From NCBI GenBank assembly GCA_938045435.1, contig CALIBA010000081.1, forward strand, positions 1 to 6,700: DNA of 6,700 bases, given 5' to 3'. A program made the position numbers and the translations under genes. The notes below the pieces were generated by a model. The model made no database searches, was not told the DNA's origin, and saw only the letters and a list, made by a program, of their open reading frames with translations. Below are positions 1 through 4,865 of this stretch, one piece after another (the first letter of the stretch is position 1; every line of letters starts with the position of its first letter). The DNA comes from an uncultured Selenomonas sp. GTDB taxonomy: Bacteria; Bacillota; Negativicutes; Selenomonadales; Selenomonadaceae.

Positions 1-859
1 TCCGATGTCCGCTCTTAAACGCGCTGCTGCCCGTGAGGTTCTGCAGGAGAATCTTACGCGACTCTTTGTAGGCACTCCCGATCATGCCAAGGCGCAGGAG
101 GAAGCAGCGGAAGGCGTACTTTTCGTTGTCCACAATCTTCTCCTTCGCCGTGACGCGCTTCTGCGTCCGTGCCATTTCGCAGAGCTTGCTGATGAATGTG
201 GCATACGCCTTTGCCGTTTCATCGGTGATCGTACCGTGCAGCCATGCGAAGGTGATGCGGTCATCGGTCAGCGTGTAGGTCGCTTCCCGGATGTCGAAGG
301 CGTGACGAATCAGCCGCCCCTTGCTCAGAAGGAGTGCATCGAGATTCTGCAATGCCGTCTCGGTGAAAAGGCTGCGCGGTAGGCTGATGGAAAGGCTGTC
401 CTCTTCGGGTTCTGCCATCGCTTCCTCAGTCGGAGCAGGTTCTTCCGACGTTTCCATCTGAATCTGCTCGTCTGCTTCCGTTTCTACTGCGGTCGGCTCA
501 TCCGCAGCTGTTTTCGTCTGACTCAGCTCGATCTCTGCCGTTTCTACTGCGGCGGGTTCATTCTCTGCCGTTTCCGTCTGGATCGACTCATCTACCTCTG
601 TGTCCGCGCAGGAAGCCTCATTCTCCCAATCCTCGGACATGAAGCCCGCCTCGCGCAGTGTCGTGCGCACACGCGCCACCGTCGCTTCGTCGGCGGCATC
701 GTCAAAGCAAAGGCTGCCGTCCTTCGCAATCTCGAATGCGCCGACCTTGTAGGAAAAGCTCGGTGCGCCGCAGTAGACGGGCTTTTCACCGAGCACCTTG
801 CCGATGATCCCGACCATCGCCTTGCGCTCTTCCTTTTGGATGTTGTAATTGACCTTCAT
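1..859 (-). CDS. Phage 'virulence-related' family protein, 3' end cut by the window edge
   Basis: Starts at ATG 857-859 (MKVNYNIQKEE...) and stays open for 286 codons to base 1, so the C-terminus lies outside. A strong GGAGGAAA site (865-872) precedes the ATG. Three parts are visible: an N-terminal domain (about 1-80) with MKVNYN, GAPSFSYKVG and a basic/acidic helix ending in LREAGF; an acidic linker (about 81-155) made largely of Glu, Thr, Ala and Pro; and a C-terminal domain (about 156-286) with RVTAKEKIVDNEKYAFR, FLLRLGMIG and ILLQNLTGSSAFKSG. From memory both domains match a family found beside terminase genes in clostridial prophages and annotated 'virulence-related protein'; its biochemical role is unknown to me and the name should not be taken as a function. 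The linker carries a 3 x 20-residue repeat. It lies downstream of a 93-residue gene after about 119 non-coding bases. In relatives the terminase large subunit follows. Confidence 0.88.
   Translation of the reverse strand, partial: MKVNYNIQKEERKAMVGIIGKVLGEKPVYCGAPSFSYKVGAFEIAKDGSLCFDDAADEATVARVRTTLREAGFMSEDWENEASCADTEVDESIQTETAENEPAAVETAEIELSQTKTAADEPTAVETEADEQIQMETSEEPAPTEEAMAEPEEDSLSISLPRSLFTETALQNLDALLLSKGRLIRHAFDIREATYTLTDDRITFAWLHGTITDETAKAYATFISKLCEMARTQKRVTAKEKIVDNEKYAFRCFLLRLGMIGSAYKESRKILLQNLTGSSAFKSGHR
422..601 (-). repeat. Three tandem 60-bp repeats encoding 20-residue acidic units
   Basis: Inside the virulence-related gene, units 542-601, 482-541 and 422-481 line up exactly every 60 bases. 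On the plus strand two of them begin TTCTACTGCGG and share TTTTCGTCTG/TTTCCGTCTG further on. The first two units are about two-thirds identical at DNA level by hand alignment; the third is more diverged. In protein they are residues 87-106, 107-126 and 127-146, with the shared pattern T-x-x-x-E-x-x-Q-x-x-T-x-x-x-E-P-x-x-x-E. The repeat keeps the reading frame and builds a probably disordered acidic linker between two folded domains. Confidence 0.85.
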
Positions 860-978
860 GGTGGTTTCCTCCTTCATGTACTTTGGTCATTACATTCATC
901 ACTCGTATGGGAAGAATTAGCAAGCAGAATCTGTTGTATACACCATAGCCATCTAGGAGGATAAACTGCCGAATACCA

Positions 979-1260
979 TCATTTCGCAGAATGGGGCGCG
1001 GTCATGCGCTCAAGCATCTTGCCCGTCATCCAGATCGCCCCATCAATGACAAGCGGTAGGAAGATGCGGTCACGGAATCTGCACCATCCCGTCTCCTTCT
1101 CCGCGCTCTCTTTCAGTGCCGCCGTGTACGCCGCCGACACCTCACGCGCTGCGGGAAGTCCCTTCTCGTGCAGCCAGAGGACGGTCGCTTCCTTCGCCTC
1201 CGTCCGTACAAAATCCCCCACATGATTCTTCAGTTCATTTTGAATGTGTTCCAGTTTCAT
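979..1260 (-). CDS. Small phage protein of unknown function, 93 residues
   Basis: I do not recognise this family with certainty. ATG 1258-1260 is preferred: the AAGGAG site at 1271-1276 sits 10 bases upstream, whereas in-frame TTG (1264-1266) and GTG (1267-1269) would be only 4 and 1 bases from it. The preceding amidase stops at 1263-1265, so the ribosome binding site lies in the amidase's last codons and the two genes are probably translationally coupled. The protein has a charged helical N-terminal half (MKLEHIQNELKNHVGDFVR...), a Glu/Lys-rich middle (residues 46-57), and a moderately hydrophobic stretch near 66-83 (IFLPLVIDGAIWMTG) interrupted by one Asp. There is no signal peptide. The hydrophobic stretch could be an amphipathic or weak membrane helix, so a small lysis-related partner of the amidase is possible but unproven. 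Confidence 0.75.
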   Translation of the reverse strand: MKLEHIQNELKNHVGDFVRTEAKEATVLWLHEKGLPAAREVSAAYTAALKESAEKETGWCRFRDRIFLPLVIDGAIWMTGKMLERMTAPHSAK

Positions 1261-1262
1261 CT

Positions 1263-1802
1263 TCAACACTCTCCTTCATAGTCCGTTACCCCACGCGCAA
1301 TGGCACGGGCAAATTCATCCTGCTGCGTCCCAAGAAGCTCTGCATCGCCCTCATGGTCGATAAATGCAAGCTCCACGAGTACGGCGACCGCATCCGTGTT
1401 GCTTAGAACGTACAGCCCGTTGACACCGGGCTTTGCCCCCTTTGTGCCGCGATCTGTAGTCCCCAATGACGTGACAATCTGGTTCTGAATGCAGCTTGCC
1501 AAGGTCTCCCCTGCGCCGCTTCCGTAGAAGTGCCAGACCTCCGTTCCGTTTGCCGCGCCGTTACAGGCGTTGCAGTGGATGGAGATGAATACGTCCGCAT
1601 CGCTGTTGTTGGAAGCCGAGACTACTTCATGGAGGCTATCAGATTGCAGACAGCCGACCACCTCGACACCTGCGGCAGCGAGATACCCCGCCACAAGGTC
1701 AGCGACATTCTTTGCAACGTCGCATTCCCGCAGCCCATACCCGCACGCGCCGGGGTCGGGATTCCCGTCCGGCGCATGACCCGGATTCAAAAACACACGC
1801 AT
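1263..1802 (-). CDS. N-acetylmuramoyl-L-alanine amidase (Amidase_3 type), probable phage endolysin
   Basis: Zinc-dependent hydrolase predicted to cut the bond between N-acetylmuramic acid and L-alanine in peptidoglycan. The 179-residue protein is a single catalytic domain. Amidase_3 features, numbered from the ATG at 1800-1802: LNPGH at the N-terminus (zinc His9), LRE (zinc Glu26), ISIHCNA (zinc His76), then DRGTKGAK and VELAFIDH (catalytic Glu144). All expected metal and catalytic residues are present. There is no signal peptide and no recognisable cell-wall-binding domain, so export would need a holin or a similar route. The ATG is chosen over the in-frame GTG one codon upstream because AGGAGG (1810-1815) is 7 bases from the ATG. 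The ATG overlaps the methyltransferase stop by one base (TGATG), implying coupled expression. Its place between a methyltransferase and the virulence-related gene, inside the packaging region, is unusual for an endolysin. Confidence 0.93.
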   Translation of the reverse strand: MRVFLNPGHAPDGNPDPGACGYGLRECDVAKNVADLVAGYLAAAGVEVVGCLQSDSLHEVVSASNNSDADVFISIHCNACNGAANGTEVWHFYGSGAGETLASCIQNQIVTSLGTTDRGTKGAKPGVNGLYVLSNTDAVAVLVELAFIDHEGDAELLGTQQDEFARAIARGVTDYEGEC

Positions 1803-3067
1803 CACGATTCCTCCTTCGATTTCGGCACGTCCGCATACGGAATGCGCTCACCGTCACGTTCCAAAAACACATCTTCGGCATTGCTGTCTTTGCTCTGAAT
1901 GTACCTCTCAACAGCGACATCCACGAATTTCGGCTCAACCTCCACACCGTAACAGATACGCCCCAACTGCTCACAGGCAATGAGCGTTGATGCCGAGCCG
2001 AGGAAGCCGTCAAGTACGACACCGTTTGTCTGCGTACACTGCTTGACAAGGTACGCGATAAGCGGCACGGGCTTTGAGGATGGATGACCGCAGCCGTCTT
2101 TCTTCGAGTCCTTGATGCGATCAAATGCAAAGACCGTGGTCTGCTTCTGGTCGCCGTACCATCTGTGCCGCCCGTCCTTTCGCCATCCCCAGATGATCGG
2201 CTCGTGGATGTACTTCCAGTCCGTGCGTGTGAGGACAAGACGGTCTTTCTTCCACACCAGTCCCGCGCCAACCTTAAAGCCCGCATCTTCATAAGCGTCA
2301 TGAAAGATGCGGGCTTTTGCCGTTGCGTAGAAAACGTAGATGGAGGCGTCTGTCGCCATTGCCGAGTGGAAGGCGGTAAAGGCAGATTTGAGGAACTCGT
2401 AGGCGTCCTTGTCATTCAGATCATCGTTCTTGATCTTCCCGGAGGAACTTTCCAGAGCCACAAAATACGGCGGGTCCGTACAGACAAGGTTGACTTTCTC
2501 ACTGCCGAGCAGCCGCTCGTATGTCTCCGGCAACGTCGAATCGCCGCAGATAACACGGTGCTTGCCGAGATGCCATACATCGCCTGTTTTGGCGACACAT
2601 GGCTTTTGCAGTTCTGCGTCCACATCGAAGTCGTCTTCCTGCGCTTCACCATCATCCAGTGAGAGCAGGTCAGCAATTTCAGCTTCGTCGAAGCCCGTGA
2701 GCGAGATATCGAAGTCCATGTCCTGCAAGGCTTCCATCTCGATGCGCAGCATATCTTCATCCCATCCTGCGTCGAGGGCGAAACGGTTGTCTGCGAGGAT
2801 ATACGCTTTCTTCTGAGCCTCGGTCAGATGATCGACAAAGACACAGGGAACGCTCTCTATCCCCTCCGCCCGCGCTGCCGCAACACGTCCGTGTCCTGCG
2901 AGAATGCCATAGTCCTTGTCGATGATGACGGGACTGACGAATCCGAACTCGCGTAGACTTCCGCGCAGCTTGTTGATTTGTTCGGGCGAGTGCGTCCGTG
3001 CATTGTTGGCATACGGGACGAGCTTGCTGATTGGAACGAGCTTCATCTCCGATGTTGTTTTATTCAA
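1802..3067 (-). CDS. ParB-like nuclease/partition domain fused to N6-adenine/N4-cytosine DNA methyltransferase
   Basis: Predicted S-adenosylmethionine-dependent DNA methyltransferase of 421 residues, typical of phage ParB-MTase fusions ('KorB/DNA modification methylase'). Residues about 9-100 are a ParB-N domain with YANNARTHS, FGFVSPVIID and the box GILAGHGRVAAARAEG. Residues 101-160 are an acidic linker. Residues 161-395 are an N6_N4 methyltransferase domain: GDVWHLGKHRVICGD, catalytic DPPY at 198-201, HPSSKP at 328-333, and the SAM-binding motif DGFLGSAST at 353-361, followed by VEVEPKFVDVAVERY. DPPY preceding the SAM motif indicates a beta-class order. The start is TTG 3065-3067: GGAGGG (3075-3080) is 7 bases upstream, whereas the first ATG, codon 8, is poorly spaced. 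It starts 13 bases after the terminase small subunit stop and overlaps the amidase start by one base. No restriction endonuclease partner is visible, so it is an orphan enzyme, plausibly for phage DNA protection. Confidence 0.95.
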   Translation of the reverse strand: MNKTTSEMKLVPISKLVPYANNARTHSPEQINKLRGSLREFGFVSPVIIDKDYGILAGHGRVAAARAEGIESVPCVFVDHLTEAQKKAYILADNRFALDAGWDEDMLRIEMEALQDMDFDISLTGFDEAEIADLLSLDDGEAQEDDFDVDAELQKPCVAKTGDVWHLGKHRVICGDSTLPETYERLLGSEKVNLVCTDPPYFVALESSSGKIKNDDLNDKDAYEFLKSAFTAFHSAMATDASIYVFYATAKARIFHDAYEDAGFKVGAGLVWKKDRLVLTRTDWKYIHEPIIWGWRKDGRHRWYGDQKQTTVFAFDRIKDSKKDGCGHPSSKPVPLIAYLVKQCTQTNGVVLDGFLGSASTLIACEQLGRICYGVEVEPKFVDVAVERYIQSKDSNAEDVFLERDGERIPYADVPKSKEES

Positions 3068-3074
3068 ATCACTT

Positions 3075-3080
3075 CCCTCC
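3075..3080 (-). promoter_or_regulatory. Ribosome binding site fixing the TTG start of the methyltransferase
   Basis: GGAGGG on the minus strand lies between the terminase small subunit stop (3081-3083) and TTG 3065-3067 with a 7-base spacer. This is the same spacing used by several other genes here, so the TTG is the likely start despite being a rare initiation codon. Confidence 0.8.
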
Positions 3081-3641
3081 TTACTTCCTCGAACGCAGCA
3101 GCCGTTCCATCCGATCCTCCTGCGGAGAACCGACGAATGTGGTAGTGCAGTTCTGCTTTACGATGTCGAATATCTCATACCAGAGCAGATTGGACTGCTT
3201 CTGAAACGCCTGTCCCATCTGGACGAAGGGGCTTGCAATCGCGCCTCCTGTCGTCGGATGCTTGCCAATGAGTCCGTATTGACTCATTGCTTCCTCACAT
3301 TGGATGAAGCGGGCAAATGCCTGCGCATAGCTTTCGATGAGGCGAGGATTTACGAGACGCTCACAGCCGCGCTCCTTCAGCCATAGCCATGTCTCGCGGA
3401 AAATTTCATCCGCACCGAGCGGTTTTCCGTTCCTCTGCCGTGCCGACAGGAACTCACTCGGCGTTGGCATCTCCTCACCGTAGAGGTTAGCGGCATCCAC
3501 AAGGTCTGTGCCGTCCAGTTCCGTCATTGGGAACCCCATGATGTGCGCCGTGCGCCCGCCCGCAATCTTATCTGCGAGTGGTTCGGGCTTATCTCCCGCC
3601 CGGATGCGTCGTCCTCCGCGATTTGTTCCGTCCCGCGCCAT
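3081..3641 (-). CDS. Phage terminase small subunit, P27 family
   Basis: DNA-recognition subunit of the packaging motor; in known systems it binds the cos or pac site and hands DNA to the large-subunit ATPase/nuclease. The 186-residue protein begins MARDGTNRGGRRIRAG, a basic Arg/Gly-rich start typical of P27-type proteins, with the helical DNA-binding and oligomerisation region following (about 60-130). The C-terminal part carries YGLIGKHPTTGGAIASPFVQM, SNLLWYEIFDIVKQNC and the ending MERLLRSRK, which I recognise from P27-type small subunits of clostridial prophages. The length is normal for the family, so it looks intact. The start at ATG 3639-3641 follows a purine-rich AAGGAAGGGGG stretch rather than a canonical site. 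It is downstream of the HNH gene, separated by a 92-base non-coding segment. The large subunit is not in the window and is displaced by at least the four genes to the left. Confidence 0.92.
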   Translation of the reverse strand: MARDGTNRGGRRIRAGDKPEPLADKIAGGRTAHIMGFPMTELDGTDLVDAANLYGEEMPTPSEFLSARQRNGKPLGADEIFRETWLWLKERGCERLVNPRLIESYAQAFARFIQCEEAMSQYGLIGKHPTTGGAIASPFVQMGQAFQKQSNLLWYEIFDIVKQNCTTTFVGSPQEDRMERLLRSRK

Positions 3642-3733
3642 CTTCTCGCCCCCTTCCTTTAATACCCCGTTTGAACCGACGTTTTTGTGCGTACTCCCCC
3701 TCCCCGGTCCAGTAACGGCGTGGTTTTAGAGAT
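3642..3733 (-). other. Candidate cos (packaging cleavage) region between HNH and terminase small subunit
   Basis: Ninety-two bases with no convincing gene, in an otherwise tightly packed operon. Read leftward it contains TTAAATCTCTAAAACC (about 3721-3736, running into the HNH stop), then a GC-skewed block GGACCGGGGAGGGGGAGTAC (3691-3710), then CGCACAAAAACGTCGG and TTCAAACGGGG before the terminase start. HNH proteins encoded next to terminase genes are known to take part in cos cleavage in HK97-like phages, and cos sites usually lie beside the terminase genes. G-rich single-strand overhangs are typical of 3'-cos phages of Gram-positive hosts. The assignment is inference from position and composition; the exact cut points cannot be read from the sequence. 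Confidence 0.5.
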
Positions 3734-4108
3734 TTAACCGCCCCCTAGGGGGTATCCATCGCCTCTGCCGCGCTGATGAATCCGCTCATGACAAGACACG
3801 CAGAGCGACATCAAATTGCTCTCACCGTGCGTGCCGCCGTCGGCGAGAGGTCGAATATGATGCACAAGCGTTGCGAGAACATATCTCCCCTGCTCTTTGC
3901 ATTTCTCGCAGATCGGATGCCCTGCCAAATGTCGGTCACGGATCCTGCGCCATACGCTGCCATACCGCTCGTGCTGATCGTACCCACGCGTGAAGTGGTC
4001 GTAATGTCGCTGCATGACTTTCTCGTGCTCCTCACAGTAACAGCTTTTCCGGTCTGTAAGATTCGGACAGCCTGTCATTCGACAAGGGCGCTTTGGTTTT
4101 CTCGGCAT
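3734..4108 (-). CDS. HNH endonuclease of the phage packaging module
   Basis: Small HNH nuclease of 124 residues, a type that works with terminase during cleavage of concatemeric DNA at cos. The N-terminus has a cysteine-rich knuckle (Cys9, Cys14, Cys23, Cys25, His28: CRMTGCPN, CYCEEH), likely binding zinc. The catalytic core runs from about residue 64 to 112: CEKC (67-70), the first HNH histidines in LVHHIRPLADGG (83-84), Asn98 in ESNLMSLC, and CVSCHERIH (103-111) with the final histidines. All HNH residues and the four zinc cysteines are present. The C-terminus ends GDGYPLGGG, encoded across a perfect palindrome. ATG 4106-4108 is preceded by GGAG (4116-4119) with a 7-base spacer. The gene begins just after an intrinsic terminator (4123-4161), so its expression must depend on read-through or a controlled promoter. 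Confidence 0.93.
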   Translation of the reverse strand: MPRKPKRPCRMTGCPNLTDRKSCYCEEHEKVMQRHYDHFTRGYDQHERYGSVWRRIRDRHLAGHPICEKCKEQGRYVLATLVHHIRPLADGGTHGESNLMSLCVSCHERIHQRGRGDGYPLGGG

Positions 4109-4122
4109 TGCGTTTCTCCATC

Positions 4123-4161
4123 AAAAAAGCCCTCACGGAGAATTGCTTCTCCAAGAAGGCT
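4123..4161 (-). terminator. Intrinsic terminator ahead of the HNH gene
   Basis: On the minus strand the segment folds as a hairpin with a perfect core GGAGAA-GCAA-TTCTCC (4137-4152). The outer arms AGCCTTCTT and GTGAGGGCT extend it to about 15 pairs with one mismatch and a few G-U pairs. It is followed directly by six Ts (4123-4128). This is a textbook rho-independent terminator for leftward transcription. It would stop transcripts coming from the antirepressor-SNF2-regulator operon, as well as any short transcript from the promoter candidate at 4185-4193, before HNH. The final T of the tract is only four bases from the HNH ribosome binding site (4116-4119), so it could act as a switch (attenuator) rather than a simple operon end. 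Confidence 0.82.
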
Positions 4162-4184
4162 GATTCCATATCCTATTTTCGCTG

Positions 4185-4213
4185 AGTATATCATATCACT
4201 GTCAAGGTAGTGA
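4185..4213 (-). promoter_or_regulatory. Candidate late promoter with extended -10 and a repeat at -35
   Basis: On the minus strand TGATATACT (4185-4193) matches an extended -10 element (TG, one base, then TATACT). Seventeen bases upstream, the -35 position holds TCACTA (4208-4213), part of a TGTCACTA repeat and not a consensus -35. A perfect TTGACA is present at 4200-4205 but only 9 bases from the -10, too close to serve it. The pattern suits an activator-dependent promoter. Transcription would start near 4178 and meet the terminator after about 17 bases. Not experimentally supported. Confidence 0.45.
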
Positions 4214-4257
4214 CATCAAGACGACATCGACTGCCATTTAGTGACATTTAGTGACAT
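4208..4257 (-). promoter_or_regulatory. Helically phased TGTCACTA direct repeats, candidate operator
   Basis: On the plus strand TAGTGACAT occurs at 4208-4216, 4239-4247 and 4249-4257. Degenerate copies sit between them, with GACAT at 4223-4227 and GCCAT at 4233-4237. The five GACAT/GCCAT cores are spaced 11, 10, 10 and 10 bases apart, about one helical turn, so all would face one side of the DNA. The last two perfect copies form a 10-bp tandem repeat. Most of the array lies within the 3' end of the regulator gene, where it encodes the tail MSLNVTKWQSMSS, and it runs into the promoter candidate. An inverted pair TGTCA/TGACA also occurs at 4200-4204 and 4211-4215. Likely a binding site for a transcription factor, perhaps the protein encoded here. 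Confidence 0.55.
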
Positions 4258-4656
4258 CGGAGAAATATTTTTCAGTCCAACGCCATGCAGACGGTAGATT
4301 TGACGAAGACCAAGTTTCATCTCCGTCGCAATCTCTGCCCACGAGCGGTAACCCATATAACGGAGATACAGGACACGCCGTGCCTCTTTGTCCTCCACCT
4401 GCTGTATCGTTTCGTAGATTTCGGAGCGCAGATCGACAAGCCGATCAATCTCAGCGTCGATCTTCTCTTCACGCTCGATGATTTTTGCAATGGTGTCGGA
4501 AAGCTGCGACGTGTTCCTCGTTGCATTGCTCGGCATTCCCGTAATCACGGCGGTAGTCTTTTCTGCCATACTGCGAAGAACTGAGACCTCCTCCAACATA
4601 CTCTGGATTTCATTGTCGATGTTTCGTGCCTGACTGAGATACTCTTTCGCGATCAT
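4216..4656 (-). CDS. Phage coiled-coil/sigma-70 region 4-like transcriptional regulator
   Basis: Probable late-gene transcription activator of the broad ArpU/RinA/DUF1492-like class in Gram-positive phages; the exact family is uncertain. The 146-residue protein begins MIAKEYLSQARNIDNEIQ. Residues about 1-85 are helical and rich in Glu, Lys and Ile, probably a coiled coil that dimerises. Residues about 89-130 (DKEARRVLYLRYMGYRSW...AEIATEM...RQIYRLHG) resemble the helix-turn-helix of sigma-70 region 4, which binds DNA. I chose ATG 4654-4656 over an ATG 22 codons upstream because GGAGGGG (4665-4671) is correctly spaced and because this start gives an ATGA overlap with the preceding gene. The tail is encoded by the phased repeats described at 4208-4257, which suggests that the gene carries its own target site. 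It is the last gene before the terminator and the packaging genes, the usual place for a late regulator. Confidence 0.82.
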   Translation of the reverse strand: MIAKEYLSQARNIDNEIQSMLEEVSVLRSMAEKTTAVITGMPSNATRNTSQLSDTIAKIIEREEKIDAEIDRLVDLRSEIYETIQQVEDKEARRVLYLRYMGYRSWAEIATEMKLGLRQIYRLHGVGLKNISPMSLNVTKWQSMSS

Positions 4657-4865
4657 GCAAATTCCCCCTCCAACTTCTGAAGAAGCCATTCCCCATCCAG
4701 ACTTGTCAACTGCCCAAACCATGCAGAACGAAAGAACCGCTCCGTTTCGCTACGCATCGCTGCCGCCGCAACATTCTCCGGGTCTTTGCCGAGAGCCGTC
4801 CGCGCCCAGCGATAATCCTTTGCCGCCTGTTCGACGATGGCGTTTGCCAGAACCTCATAGTTCAT
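4653..4865 (-). CDS. Conserved small phage protein of unknown function, 70 residues
   Basis: Starts MNYEVLANAIVEQAAKDY and ends SAWFGQLTSLDGEWLLQKLEG. I recognise the pattern (MNYE-LANAIV-QA-KDYR... ERFFRS-WFG-LTSLDG) from prophages of Clostridia and relatives, where it also follows the SNF2 helicase, but no function is known to me. The protein is soluble, mostly helical, with an Ala-rich middle and a conserved-looking aromatic patch (FFRSAWFG, residues 44-51). ATG 4863-4865 has GGAGG (4873-4877) with a 7-base spacer. It overlaps both neighbours by 4 bases (ATGA at 4862-4865 and 4653-4656), so helicase, this protein and the regulator are translationally coupled. It may help the helicase or regulator, but this is only positional. 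Confidence 0.85.
   Translation of the reverse strand: MNYEVLANAIVEQAAKDYRWARTALGKDPENVAAAAMRSETERFFRSAWFGQLTSLDGEWLLQKLEGEFA

Noticed and set aside
873..978. Possible promoter or small gene in the spacer before the virulence-related gene
   Set aside because: TATACA and TTGCTA occur, but no pair has acceptable spacing and sequence, there is no terminator-like hairpin, and the plus-strand AGGAGG at 955-960 has no start codon at usable distance. I see no supported feature in this 106-base stretch.
2084..2662. 192-codon plus-strand open frame opposite the methyltransferase
   Set aside because: Antisense to the DPPY methyltransferase domain, with no motifs or start signals of its own.
3660..3692. 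tRNA T-arm lookalike (GGTTCAAAC) on the minus strand
   Set aside because: No anticodon arm, D arm or acceptor stem can be built around it; it is part of the non-coding gap before the terminase small subunit.
4200..4205. Perfect TTGACA as a sigma-70 -35 box
   Set aside because: The only good -10 (TATACT, 4185-4190) is 9 bases away, and the positions at 16-18 bases hold no -10-like sequence. A normal promoter with this -35 is therefore not supported; the extended -10 reading with TCACTA at -35 is preferred.
4657..4722. 22-codon N-terminal extension of the sigma-like regulator
   Set aside because: The extra residues lie over the preceding gene and look non-conserved, while the inner ATG has a strong, well-spaced ribosome binding site and an ATGA overlap.
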